Source of the DNA: Rhodococcus aetherivorans
GTDB lineage: Bacteria > Actinomycetota > Actinomycetes > Mycobacteriales > Mycobacteriaceae
Reading direction: 5' to 3'
Length of the DNA stretch: 64,000 bases
Assembly: GCF_011058165.1 (NCBI RefSeq)
Contig: NZ_JAALEG010000007.1
Location: 62,001-126,000 of the forward strand
Shown here: piece by piece, positions 17,893 to 26,342 of the stretch
Layout: every line of letters starts with the position of its first letter
Numbering within the stretch: position 1 is the first letter of the stretch
Translations under genes and position numbers: made by a program
The notes under the pieces: model-generated
The model's database searches: none
What the model was told of the DNA's origin: nothing
What the model saw: the letters and a program-made list of their open reading frames with translations, nothing else

Positions 17893-18728
17893 CAGAAGTG
17901 TTCCTCTCGTTCGACGTCCCGGGCCGCGGCTTCGCCGCGGTCGAGACGGTTCAGCGCGGCGACGTCCGCCGCCGTGAGTTCCACGTCGACGGCGGCCAGA
18001 TTCTCGGACTGGCGCGCCGGGTTCGCCGACCGCGCGACCGGCACGACGCCCTGCGCGAGGTGCCAGGCCAGCACGACCTGCGCGCGCGTGCAGCCGACGC
18101 GGTCCGCGATCGAGGCGACCACGGGGGCGCCGAGCACCTCGCCGCGGCCGAGCGGGCTCCACGACTGGGTGAACACCCCGAGCTCGTCGTTCGCGCGGCG
18201 GACGGGCAGGCGGGCCAGCGACGGGTCCATCTGGATCTGGTTGACGGCGGGAGCCTCCCCGGTCTCGGCCACCACCTTGCGCAGATGGTGGCCGAGGAAG
18301 TTGGAAACCCCCACGTAGCGGACGAGCCCGGCGTCGCGGCACTCGAGCATGGCCTCGAAAGCCGCGGCGTACCGGTCGAACCGCGGCAGCGGCCAGTGGA
18401 TGAGGAACAGGTCGAGCCGCTCGAGGCCGAGGCGCTCGAGGCTCCGCTCCACGGCACCGCGAACGTCGCCGGAAACATGGTCGCTGCCGCGGAGTTTGGT
18501 GGTGACGAACAGGTCGTCGCGGGGCACGCCGCAGGTGGCGAGGGCGGCGCCGACGGCGTCCTCGTTCCCGTAGATCGCTGCCGTGTCGATCAACCGGTAT
18601 CCGGCCTCGATACCGGCGAGCACGGCGCGCGTGGCGTCGGGCCCGACGAGGGGCCAAGTGCCCAGGCCGAGGCGCGGCAGCGCGGTGCGCACGGAATCCG
18701 GTGCCGGCGCGGTGGTCTCCGGGTTCAC
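17892..18728 (-). CDS. Aldo/keto reductase
   Basis: A 278-residue NADP(H)-dependent reductase with the family tetrad D48, Y53, K78 and H111 (LIDTAAIYGNE, TTKLRG, LIHWPLP) and the C-terminal cofactor region around VPVARSANPARQSENLAA. It starts with GTG, overlaps the OYE-like gene stop by 4 bp upstream, and shares one base with the start of the Gfo/Idh gene downstream. It belongs to the 2,5-diketogluconate reductase-like group by motif, so the substrate is probably a small hydroxy or keto compound. Confidence 0.88.
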   Translation of the reverse strand: MNPETTAPAPDSVRTALPRLGLGTWPLVGPDATRAVLAGIEAGYRLIDTAAIYGNEDAVGAALATCGVPRDDLFVTTKLRGSDHVSGDVRGAVERSLERLGLERLDLFLIHWPLPRFDRYAAAFEAMLECRDAGLVRYVGVSNFLGHHLRKVVAETGEAPAVNQIQMDPSLARLPVRRANDELGVFTQSWSPLGRGEVLGAPVVASIADRVGCTRAQVVLAWHLAQGVVPVARSANPARQSENLAAVDVELTAADVAALNRLDRGEAAARDVEREEHF

Positions 18729-20677
18729 GCGTCGGCCCCCACGCGCGAATCGGCGGCCGCGGTGATGCGGACGGCGACGTCGGCGGCCGTGACGAGCGCG
18801 GCATGAAGGGAGCCGCCGTCGCCGCTCGCGTCCCCGACGGAATGGACGCCGAGCCGCGGCGCGAGCCGCCGCAGCTCGGTCAGCAGGCCGGCGCGTGGCT
18901 CGACGCCGTGCGAGACGAGCAGTTCCCCGGGCGCGGGCACGGTGCGCTGTTGCCCGTTCGTCGAGATGACCACCCGGTCGGCCTCGATGTGCGTGACGAC
19001 GGACGACAGGTACGTGGTGAGGTTCTCGCTCGCCGCCAGCCGGGGCAGCAGGACGATCTTGCCGCGACGGCCGACATCGTGCGCGATCGTCTCCTGCGGA
19101 CCGATCATCACCACCCTCGTGCCGTGCTGGAGCAGGTCGTCGGCCACCGCCGCGGCCTCCCGGTCGGCACCGAAGATCGTGATCGACTCGGGCGCGGGGT
19201 CCCCGGAGGCGAGGAACTCCCGCACGTCGCGGATCCGTCGCGTGCCGGCACCGGGAAGGTCGATCGCCGGTCCGCGCCCGCCGGTCGCGAGGACGATCGC
19301 GTCGAAGTCGAGCGGGGCCAGCGTGGCGGCATCGACTCTCGTACCGGTGTGGCAGGTGACATTCAGGTCCGCGAGTTCGTCGCGGTACCAGTCGACGATC
19401 CGGTGGTATTCCGGGTACTCGTGCAGCCGGGAGGCCAACGCGAAATCGCCACCCAGACTGCCGCGTTCGTCGTACAGGTCGACGCTGTGGCCCGCCAGCA
19501 CGAGCTCACGTGCGGCCGCCGTGCCGGCCGGTCCGCCGCCCACGACGGCGACGCGCACCGCGGTCCCGGCCGGCTTCGAGGGCTGCTCGAGTTCGCGACC
19601 GACCCACGGGTTGACCGAACACGGGATCGGCCCGGCCGCCAGGCTGTCGATGCAGTAGTTGCAGGCGATGCAGGGCCGGTACCGGCCCCCGTCGAGGGCA
19701 CGGTTCGGGAAGTCCGGGTCGGCGTGCAGGGTCCGGGCCATGCTCACGAAGTCGGCCCGGCCGGAGGCGATGATCTGCTCCGCCGTCTCGGGTGAGCTGA
19801 TCCGGCCGGCGACGCCCACCGGGATGTCGAAGTCGCGGGCATACGGTTCGGCGTACGGGGCGAGCAGACCGCGCTGCCACTCCCCCGGCTGGATGATCCA
19901 CTGCCCCGACTCGTAGTTGCCCGCCGAAACGTCGAGGAAGTCCAGCCGGTGCGTGTCGATCGCGTCGATGCGCTCGCGCGTCGTCTCCGCGTCGAGCCCG
20001 CCGTCGACCGCCTCGAAGGCCGAGAAGCGCAGTCCCAGAGTGATACCCGGCGCCATGGTGCGGACCGCGTCGATGACCCGGTTGACGAACAGCGTCGGCT
20101 CGGCCCACTCGTCGTCGCGGTGGTTGTATGCGGGCGAAAGGAACTGGTGGATGAGATAACCGTGCCCGCCGTGCAGGGAGATCACGTCGACGCCGGCCTC
20201 CGCGCAGCGTGCCGCAGCCTCACCGAAGCACTCGACGAGGTGCTCGATGTCGTCGCTGTCGAGCTGCTCGGGCATCTCGCCGCCGACGACCGCGCACGGG
20301 ATCGGGGTGGGGGCGACCGGGACGAATCCGCTCACCGCGCCCTGCGCGGTGCGGCCCCCGTGGTTGAGTTCGACACCGACGAGCGCGCCGTGGGCGTGCA
20401 CCGCCTCCGCCATCCGGGCGATGCCGGGGATGCGTTCGTCGACGTCCACACCCATCTGGCGGATGCGGCCCTTGCCGTCGGCCCGCACGTAGCTCGCCTC
20501 GGTGAAGACGAGCGCGGCGCCTCCGGCGGCACGTCGCTCGAGGTAGGCGATGTAGCGGTCGGTCATCGTGCCGTCGAGTTCGCAGTAGTTGCGTTCCATG
20601 GGCGCGGACACGAAGCGGTTGCGCAAACGGACCGAACCCATGTCCAGCGGTTGCGCGAAGGACGCGGTGGTGTTCAT
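18725..20677 (-). CDS. NADH:flavin oxidoreductase, 2,4-dienoyl-CoA reductase (OYE) type
   Basis: This 650-residue protein has an N-terminal FMN TIM barrel of the old yellow enzyme family (residues 1-330; GSVRLRNRFVSAPM, HGGHGYLIHQFLSPAYNHR). A cysteine cluster for a 4Fe-4S centre follows at about 333-350 (CIACNYC and a later C). A FAD/NAD-binding half starts at about 371 (VRVAVVGGGPAGTAAA). Size and layout match 2,4-dienoyl-CoA reductase and enoate reductases. The frame is open 1.8 kb upstream, but the true start is the ATG at 20677, overlapping the shikimate dehydrogenase stop. It may reduce or desaturate ring intermediates together with the KSTD-like enzyme. Confidence 0.9.
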   Translation of the reverse strand: MNTTASFAQPLDMGSVRLRNRFVSAPMERNYCELDGTMTDRYIAYLERRAAGGAALVFTEASYVRADGKGRIRQMGVDVDERIPGIARMAEAVHAHGALVGVELNHGGRTAQGAVSGFVPVAPTPIPCAVVGGEMPEQLDSDDIEHLVECFGEAAARCAEAGVDVISLHGGHGYLIHQFLSPAYNHRDDEWAEPTLFVNRVIDAVRTMAPGITLGLRFSAFEAVDGGLDAETTRERIDAIDTHRLDFLDVSAGNYESGQWIIQPGEWQRGLLAPYAEPYARDFDIPVGVAGRISSPETAEQIIASGRADFVSMARTLHADPDFPNRALDGGRYRPCIACNYCIDSLAAGPIPCSVNPWVGRELEQPSKPAGTAVRVAVVGGGPAGTAAARELVLAGHSVDLYDERGSLGGDFALASRLHEYPEYHRIVDWYRDELADLNVTCHTGTRVDAATLAPLDFDAIVLATGGRGPAIDLPGAGTRRIRDVREFLASGDPAPESITIFGADREAAAVADDLLQHGTRVVMIGPQETIAHDVGRRGKIVLLPRLAASENLTTYLSSVVTHIEADRVVISTNGQQRTVPAPGELLVSHGVEPRAGLLTELRRLAPRLGVHSVGDASGDGGSLHAALVTAADVAVRITAAADSRVGADA

Positions 20678-21612
20678 TCCATCTCCTGGTGGGCATCGGG
20701 ACGTCCGGCCGGCGCACGGTCCACCGGCGCGGCCACGAGAACCCGGTCCGAGATCACCTCGTCGAGGTGCTTCCGCATGCGGTCGACGTCCGGACGGATC
20801 CCGGTCAGCAGCGCGAACGTGTCGGCGGCCTGGGCGACGAGCATCTGCCCGCCGTCGAGCACGTCGCAGCCGAGAACCGCTGCGGCCGCGATCAGCTCGG
20901 TTCGGATCGGCCGGTAGACGATGTCCGCGACCCACAGCCCGGGGTGCAGGGCGCCGGTGTCGAACGGCGTTCCGGGGTGGCCGACCATGCCGATCGGCGA
21001 GGCGTTGACCACCCCGGTGCACGTGCGCAGGGCGGCGGGGATCGCCTCCGCCGGCAGAGCCGTGGCCCGTGTCGCGGGGAAGGCGGTGGACAGTCGCGCG
21101 CAGACGTCCGCGGCGCGGGCGGTGTCCACGTCGGCGATCCGCAGGTCCGCCACACCCGCGGCGGCGAGCGCGTAGGCCACCGCCGAGCCCGCACCGCCCG
21201 CACCGACCAGCACGACCGCATCCAGGGCGGCATCGGGCAGCCCGCGGCGCAGCGCCGTGAGGAATCCGCTGTGGTCCGTGTTGTGGCCGATCAGGCGCCC
21301 GTCCCGGACGACGACGGTGTTGACCGCGCCGAGCAGGCGGGCGTTGTCGGACAGGCCGTCGAGGGCCGGGATGACGACCTGCTTGCACGGGTGGGTGATG
21401 TTCAGGCCGGTGCAGCCGCCGGCGACGACGGCGCGCACCAGGTCGCCGGTGCGTTCGACGGGAACGTTCTCCGCCTCGAGGTCGAGCAGTTCGTAGCGGT
21501 AGTCGCTCACACCGAGTGCGGCGGCCTCGCGCTCGTGGAGGGCCGGCGACAGGGACGAGGCGATGCCTGCCCCCACGAGCCGGATGCGGTGGCGGGCGGT
21601 GGACGGGGTCAC
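20674..21612 (-). CDS. Shikimate/quinate dehydrogenase-like protein
   Basis: A 312-residue AroE-family enzyme: substrate motif SSLSPALH at about 19-26, catalytic lysine K77 in NITHPCKQ, D113 in NTDHSGF, and the NAD(P) motif VLVGAGGAGSA. The start is GTG at 21612. It is somewhat longer than biosynthetic AroE and is the first gene of a catabolic operon beside an MHS-type transporter, so a catabolic quinate/shikimate dehydrogenase that forms 3-dehydroquinate or 3-dehydroshikimate is more likely than the biosynthetic enzyme. Confidence 0.87.
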   Translation of the reverse strand: MTPSTARHRIRLVGAGIASSLSPALHEREAAALGVSDYRYELLDLEAENVPVERTGDLVRAVVAGGCTGLNITHPCKQVVIPALDGLSDNARLLGAVNTVVVRDGRLIGHNTDHSGFLTALRRGLPDAALDAVVLVGAGGAGSAVAYALAAAGVADLRIADVDTARAADVCARLSTAFPATRATALPAEAIPAALRTCTGVVNASPIGMVGHPGTPFDTGALHPGLWVADIVYRPIRTELIAAAAVLGCDVLDGGQMLVAQAADTFALLTGIRPDVDRMRKHLDEVISDRVLVAAPVDRAPAGRPDAHQEME

Positions 21613-21642
21613 GGTTACTCCTACGGGGTGGGACGGGCCGTG

Positions 21643-21667
21643 GCCCCGGCGCGTCGGGCGCCGGGGC
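21643..21667 (-). terminator. Hairpin between MHS transporter and shikimate dehydrogenase genes
   Basis: Perfect 10-bp arms GCCCCGGCGC (21643-21652) and 21658-21667 with a 5-nt loop, 12 bp past the transporter stop on the minus strand. It may limit read-through into the six-gene operon. Confidence 0.6.
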
Positions 21668-21678
21668 TCGGTGGCCGG

Positions 21679-23043
21679 TCAGACGTCGCTGCGGACGAGT
21701 TCCTGCGCCGGTCGCGCCGCCGGCGCCGGGCGACGCTCGCCCAGGTCCTCGGTGGGGGTGCGGTAGGTCTCCGGACCGGTGAGGGCGGCGATCGACGACA
21801 GCACCGCGAAGCCCAGGCACATCCAGGCGACCGGGGCCCAGTTGCTGGTGTCCCCCGCCGAGAGCATCTGCGCGACGGCGGGTGTGAATCCGGCGACGAG
21901 CAGACCGAGCATGAGGCTCACGGCCATGCCCGTGTACCGGACCCGGGCCGGGAACTGCTCCGGGAAGTAGGCCGGGTAGACACCGTTCGGCATGGCGTAG
22001 AAGAAGCCGATCAGCACGATCCCCGAGGCGAACACCAGTGGCGTGCTGCCGGTTCCGATGGCGTGGAAGAAGGCGAACACCATCGCGCCCGAGCCGAGGG
22101 CACCGAACACGAACACCGGCTTGCGGCCGATCCGGTCCGCGAGGAGCCCGGCCACGGGCTGGCTGAGTACCGCCACGAAGTTGGCGGCGGCGATCGCCCA
22201 CAGCATCGTGGAGCGCTCGAAGCCTTCGACCTGCACGGCGTAGGCGAGTGCGAAGACATTGACGATCGTGTTGATCATGGCGAACGTGGCGCTGAGGCTG
22301 ATCCGCAGGACGGTGCGCCAGTGCGAGCGGAACATCTCGACGACCGGCAGGGTGGCGGTCTCGCCGTTCTCCTGGAGTTCCTCGAACACCTCGGGCTCGT
22401 CGAGCTTGCGGCGCAGCCACACCGCGACCACCGTGACGACGATGCTGAGCCAGAACGGCACCCGCCAGCCCCACGAGTACAGCGCCTCGTCGGGCAGCGA
22501 TGCCACCGGAATGAACACGAGGCTCGAGATGACGATGCCGAACATGATGCCGCTCATGGTGAACGACGTGAAGAACGAGCGCCGGTGCGCCGGGGCGTGC
22601 TCGAGCGTCAGGGACGACGAGCCCGGGGATTCACCACCGGCCGACAGGCCCTGCAGCAGGCGCAGCAGCACCAGGATCACCGGCGCGGCGATGCCGATCT
22701 GCTCGTAGGTGGGCAGGCAGCCGATGACGAACGTGGCGATGCCCATCAGCATCAGGCAGGCCAGGAGGGCGTTGCGCCGGCCGAACTTGTCGCCCCAGTG
22801 CCCCCACAGCACGGCGCCGAGCGGGCGGGCGATGTATGCGACGCCGAGGGTGCTGATCGACAGCAGCGTCGAGGTGGCTCCGTCGCCGGGAAAGAAGATC
22901 TTCCCGAAGACGAGGGCTGCGGCGGAGCCGTAGATGAAGAAGTCGTAGTACTCCAGGGTGCTGCCCAGGAAACCGGAGATGGCCGCCCGGCGGGCGTTCT
23001 CGTTCGGTCGTCCGTCGGGGCCGGCAGCGTGCGTGTTCGCCAT
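21679..23043 (-). CDS. MFS transporter, metabolite:H+ symporter (shikimate/dicarboxylate type)
   Basis: This 454-residue protein has about 12 membrane segments and the MHS-family signatures: [16 protein letters not shown] at residues 20-35, HWGDKFGRR after helix 2, and [16 protein letters not shown] in the helix 5 region. The group includes shikimate, alpha-ketoglutarate and betaine importers driven by protons. The start at 23043 follows a GAAAGGA site. It lies next to a shikimate dehydrogenase-like gene, so a hydroaromatic acid such as shikimate or quinate is the best guess for the substrate. Confidence 0.87.
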   Translation of the reverse strand: MANTHAAGPDGRPNENARRAAISGFLGSTLEYYDFFIYGSAAALVFGKIFFPGDGATSTLLSISTLGVAYIARPLGAVLWGHWGDKFGRRNALLACLMLMGIATFVIGCLPTYEQIGIAAPVILVLLRLLQGLSAGGESPGSSSLTLEHAPAHRRSFFTSFTMSGIMFGIVISSLVFIPVASLPDEALYSWGWRVPFWLSIVVTVVAVWLRRKLDEPEVFEELQENGETATLPVVEMFRSHWRTVLRISLSATFAMINTIVNVFALAYAVQVEGFERSTMLWAIAAANFVAVLSQPVAGLLADRIGRKPVFVFGALGSGAMVFAFFHAIGTGSTPLVFASGIVLIGFFYAMPNGVYPAYFPEQFPARVRYTGMAVSLMLGLLVAGFTPAVAQMLSAGDTSNWAPVAWMCLGFAVLSSIAALTGPETYRTPTEDLGERRPAPAARPAQELVRSDV

Positions 23044-23170
23044 GGCGTTCCTTTCGTCCCAGGATCCGACGGACGCCGAGTCGGCCATTCGGTGATGGCC
23101 CTCACAGTCGCCGGAACGAGACGAGCGTGACACGCCGCACTATGCAGCGTCCAACACTGAAAAAGTCTCA

Positions 23171-23186
23171 GATAAAGACCCTTATC
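23171..23186. promoter_or_regulatory. Candidate operator upstream of the MHS transporter
   Basis: GATAAAGACCCTTATC is an interrupted palindrome (GATAA / TTATC arms) in an AT-richer stretch between the LysR stop and the transporter start, flanked by TCTCA on both sides. It could bind the adjacent LysR protein. Confidence 0.35.
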
Positions 23187-23189
23187 ATC

Positions 23190-24083
23190 TCAATCGGGCG
23201 TCGGAAGAATCTCCTCGGCGACCTTCAAGGCCACCTCGAGCGCCGGCGACACGCGCCGGGGCGACCAGCCGATCCCGTGGTGCATGTAGACGGATTCTCC
23301 GGCGAGGGGGACGAAGACCGTGCCCGGCGGCGTGATCGTCGCGATGCTCGACGTCATCAACGCCACCCCCACGCCGGCCGAGACGAGCACCAGGATCATG
23401 TACGGGTCGGTGATCTCCTGGACCACGCGCGGGCGGAACCCCGCGTCGAGGCACGCACGCATGGCGCTCTCCTGCAGGGCCGACCCCGCCGACAACGGGG
23501 TGGTGATGAAGCCGTCGTCCGCGAGTTCGTGCAGGTCGATCTCCGGCTCTCCGGCGAGCGGGTGGTCGGAGGGCAGCACGGCACCGAACGACTCGCGGCG
23601 GATCAGCCGGGTGGCCACCGCCGTGGACTGGACCGGCAGCCCGACGAACGCGAGATCCAATGCGCCACTCTCTAATTGGGTGACCGCGTCGCGGGTCATG
23701 ATGCGGCCGACGAGGTCGAGCTCGATGTCCGGGTAACGCTGTCGCAGCGCCCGGGTCAGCGGCGGGAGCGAAAGATGGTTCAGCACACCGGTGAACCCGA
23801 TCTTGATGCGGCCGTACACGCCGCCGGCGGACGCGCGCGTGGCCTGCCGTGCCGTCTCGACGCTTTCGAGGATGTGGTAGGCGTGGGGCAGGAAGGCGTG
23901 ACCGCCCGCCGTGAGGGCGACGCTGCGCGTATTGCGCTCGAACAACGGCACACCGAGGTCCTTCTCGAGCTTGCGCACCGTCTGACTCAGGGGTGACTGC
24001 GCCATCTGCAAGCGGGCGGCGGCCCGGCCGAAGTGCAGCTCCTCCGCGACGGCGACGAAGGCCTGAAGCCAGCGGATCTCCAT
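23190..24083 (-). CDS. LysR family transcriptional regulator
   Basis: A 297-residue LysR protein: winged HTH at residues 1-60 (EIRWLQAFVAVAEELHFGRAA, QSPLSQTVRKLEKDLG, FERNTRSV) and an effector-binding domain after about residue 90. It is divergent from an SDR gene and upstream of the MHS transporter, the usual place for a LysR activator of catabolic genes. The likely inducer is an intermediate of the hydroaromatic pathway. The gap of 132 bp to the SDR contains an inverted repeat. Confidence 0.9.
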   Translation of the reverse strand: MEIRWLQAFVAVAEELHFGRAAARLQMAQSPLSQTVRKLEKDLGVPLFERNTRSVALTAGGHAFLPHAYHILESVETARQATRASAGGVYGRIKIGFTGVLNHLSLPPLTRALRQRYPDIELDLVGRIMTRDAVTQLESGALDLAFVGLPVQSTAVATRLIRRESFGAVLPSDHPLAGEPEIDLHELADDGFITTPLSAGSALQESAMRACLDAGFRPRVVQEITDPYMILVLVSAGVGVALMTSSIATITPPGTVFVPLAGESVYMHHGIGWSPRRVSPALEVALKVAEEILPTPD

Positions 24084-24139
24084 GTCGATCCCTTCGGGGA
24101 CTTGACGACTGCACCTACAGCCGTATATCCAGATTCATA

Positions 24140-24175
24140 CATGGTGCGTCTCCGATTGTTTCGATTTCGCACATG
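24140..24175. promoter_or_regulatory. Candidate LysR operator between divergent LysR and SDR genes
   Basis: CATGGTGCG (24140-24148) and CGCACATG (24168-24175) form an inverted pair with one extra base, and ATTCAT / GATTCA-like sequences extend both arms. The site lies between divergent start codons, where LysR proteins bind. Confidence 0.35.
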
Positions 24176-24215
24176 GATTCAGACTACTATCCACACACCG
24201 GCGAGGAGCAGCCGT

Positions 24216-24908
24216 ATGGTGACCTATCCCTCGGGCGCGACCGCGCTCGTCACCGGCGGGGCGAGCGGAATCGGCGCGGCCTGCGCGAGGCGGCTGTCCG
24301 CCGCGGGCGTCCGGGTCGTCACCGCCGACATCGCGGACGGCGCCGACGAACGCATCGACGTCACCGACCCCGTCGCCGTCGAACGGCTGCGAGAACGCCT
24401 GGGCCGGGTCGACATCCTCGTCAACAGCGCCGGCGTCGTGGGACCGTCGGCGCCGCTGGTCGACACCGAGCTGTCCGACTGGCACCGCACGTTCCGCATC
24501 AACGTCGACGGCACGTTCCTCGCGTGCCGCGCCTTCGTTCCCGCGATGATCGGCGCCGGCTGGGGCCGGGTCGTGAACCTGGCGAGCATCGCGGCCAAGG
24601 ACGGCAATCCGAAGCAGAGCGCCTACTCGGCGTCCAAGGCCGCGGTGATCGCGCTGACGAAGTCGCTCGGCAAGGAGATCGCGACGACCGGGGTGCTCGC
24701 CAACGTGGTTGCGCCCGCGGCGGTGGAGAGCCCGATGAACGCCGGAACGGATCCGGCGATCCTGGCGCGGTCGCAGAGCCTGACGCCGATGGCCCGGATG
24801 GGCCGGCCGGACGAGATCGCCGAACTCGTCGCCTGGCTCTCCTCGGACGCGCTGAGCTTCTCGACCGGCGCCGTGTACGACGCGAGCGGCGGCCGCGCGT
24901 CGTACTGA
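24216..24908 (+). CDS. SDR family oxidoreductase
   Basis: A 230-residue SDR with TGGASGIGAACA at residues 11-22, NSAG, and the catalytic S, Y and K in NLASIAAKDG and YSASK. The start at 24216 follows a GAGGAG site at good spacing. It is divergent from the LysR gene and so probably under its control. It could oxidise or reduce a ring hydroxyl in the same pathway, for instance as a quinate-type dehydrogenase; sequence alone does not define the substrate. Confidence 0.87.
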   Translation: MVTYPSGATALVTGGASGIGAACARRLSAAGVRVVTADIADGADERIDVTDPVAVERLRERLGRVDILVNSAGVVGPSAPLVDTELSDWHRTFRINVDGTFLACRAFVPAMIGAGWGRVVNLASIAAKDGNPKQSAYSASKAAVIALTKSLGKEIATTGVLANVVAPAAVESPMNAGTDPAILARSQSLTPMARMGRPDEIAELVAWLSSDALSFSTGAVYDASGGRASY

Positions 24909-24950
24909 CGGTCCGCACTCGGCCGACGAGCGGGAGGTTTCCGCGTCCAG

Positions 24951-25019
24951 CGGGAACTTGTCGTCGGAGCTACTCGGCCGACGCCGCCGTCCCGGCCCGC
25001 TCGGCGCGACAAGCTCCCG
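24951..25019. terminator. Imperfect long hairpin between convergent genes
   Basis: CGGGAACTTGTCG (24951-24963) pairs with CGACAAGCTCCCG (25007-25019) with one mismatch across a 43-nt loop that also contains paired CGGCCGACG-like segments. It lies between the SDR stop and the pobA stop. Confidence 0.5.
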
Positions 25020-25059
25020 TTCGACCCGGAGCAGGCTGCGCGCGGAGGGCGTCGACGCG

Positions 25060-26244
25060 TCAGACCAGGGGCCACCCGGTGTACTGCTCGGCGATCAGGG
25101 TGCGTCCGGCGACGGAACGGGTGATCGCGTCGAGCTCGGCGTCCTGGCGCTTGTTGTCGAACGGGCTGCTGCCCGGGTGGGCGTGCAGCATCGACGACAT
25201 CCACCACGAGAAGTGCTGGGCCCGCCACACGCGCGGCAGAACTTCCGCGGTGTAACCGTCGAGCCGGCCGCGTTCACCGCGGGTGAGGTACTCGTCCATC
25301 GAACGGGCCAGCACGAACACGTCCGCGACCGCGAGGTTGAGCCCCTTGGCGCCGGTCGGCGGGACGGTGTGCGCGGCATCGCCGGCGAGGAACAGGTTGC
25401 CGTGCTGCATGGGCTCGCACACGAAGCTGCGGAACTGCAGGATCGACTTCTCGAAGATCCGGCCGTCCTTGATCTCGGCACCCTCCCCGTCGACCCGGGC
25501 GTGCAGTTCGCTCCAGATGCGGTCGTCGGACCAGTTGGCGACGTCGTCGTCCGGGTCCACCTGCAGGTAGTGCCGCTGCACGTCGGCGGTGCGGGTGGAG
25601 ATCAGTGCGAAGCCCCGCTCGTGCCGGGCGTAGATCAGTTCCTCCGACGAGCGGGGCGCCTCGGCGAGGATGCCGAGCCAGGCGAACGGGTACTGCCGGA
25701 AGTGGTCGGTACGCACCTGCGGGGCCGGAATCAGACCGCGGGTGCCGGTGCGCGAGCCGTCGCAGCCGGCGACGAGCAGCGCGTCGAGGCGCTGCGGGTT
25801 GCCCTGCGCGTCGGTGTAGGTCAGGTACGGCCGATCGGTGAGGTGGTCGTGGACCTGCACGTCGGAGACACCGAAGCGGAGGTCGCCACCGTCGGCGAGA
25901 CGGCGGGCGATGAGGTCCTTGTTGACCTCGTGCTGCGGGTAGACGGTGACCGCGCGCCCGACGAGTTCGTCGAACGCGATGCGGTGACCCCTGCCGCCGA
26001 AACGGAACTCCACGCCGTGGTGCTCGTAACCCTCGGCCTTCAGCCGGTCGCCGACGCCGGTCTCGACCATGAGGTCGACGGTGTTCTGCTCGAGCACGCC
26101 GGCGCGGATGGTGGCCTCGATGTCCTCCCGCGAGCGCGCCTCGAGCACGACGGACTCGATGCCGCGCAGGTGCAGCAGGTGCGACAGCATCAGCCCGGCG
26201 GGGCCGGCGCCGACGACGGCGACCTGGGTGCGGGATTCGCTCAT
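25060..26244 (-). CDS. pobA: 4-hydroxybenzoate 3-monooxygenase
   Basis: This 394-residue flavoprotein hydroxylates 4-hydroxybenzoate to protocatechuate with NAD(P)H and oxygen. It has the FAD motif VVGAGPAGLMLSHLL (residues 10-24), a DG motif at GCDGSRTGTRG, and GDAAHTVPPTGAKGLN near residue 290. The REDIEATIRAGVLEQ segment is characteristic of PobA. Length equals the family standard. An IclR gene lies directly upstream on the same strand, as is common for pobA. No ring-cleavage genes are in the window, so protocatechuate must be processed elsewhere. Confidence 0.95.
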   Translation of the reverse strand: MSESRTQVAVVGAGPAGLMLSHLLHLRGIESVVLEARSREDIEATIRAGVLEQNTVDLMVETGVGDRLKAEGYEHHGVEFRFGGRGHRIAFDELVGRAVTVYPQHEVNKDLIARRLADGGDLRFGVSDVQVHDHLTDRPYLTYTDAQGNPQRLDALLVAGCDGSRTGTRGLIPAPQVRTDHFRQYPFAWLGILAEAPRSSEELIYARHERGFALISTRTADVQRHYLQVDPDDDVANWSDDRIWSELHARVDGEGAEIKDGRIFEKSILQFRSFVCEPMQHGNLFLAGDAAHTVPPTGAKGLNLAVADVFVLARSMDEYLTRGERGRLDGYTAEVLPRVWRAQHFSWWMSSMLHAHPGSSPFDNKRQDAELDAITRSVAGRTLIAEQYTGWPLV

Positions 26245-26318
26245 GGGGGACTCCTCGGGATCGGGAAGCGGTGACGACCCTCACTGTCCCGAAGGAAGGT
26301 CCACGTCGTCACCCCCCA

Positions 26319-26335
26319 CTTTCACTCAGTGAAAG
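26319..26335. promoter_or_regulatory. Palindromic operator upstream of pobA
   Basis: CTTTCACTCAGTGAAAG is a perfect palindrome (8-bp arms around one base) in the 98-bp gap between the IclR gene and pobA. Position and symmetry fit binding of the IclR-type regulator. A second partial half-site (GCTTTCA) follows immediately, overlapping the end of the IclR gene. Confidence 0.6.
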
Positions 26336-26342
26336 ACAGCTT

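Noticed and set aside
20678-22474. Apparent 1249-residue fusion upstream of the OYE-type gene
   Set aside because: The N-terminal 599 residues are an out-of-frame read of the shikimate dehydrogenase and transporter genes. The conserved protein starts at 20677.
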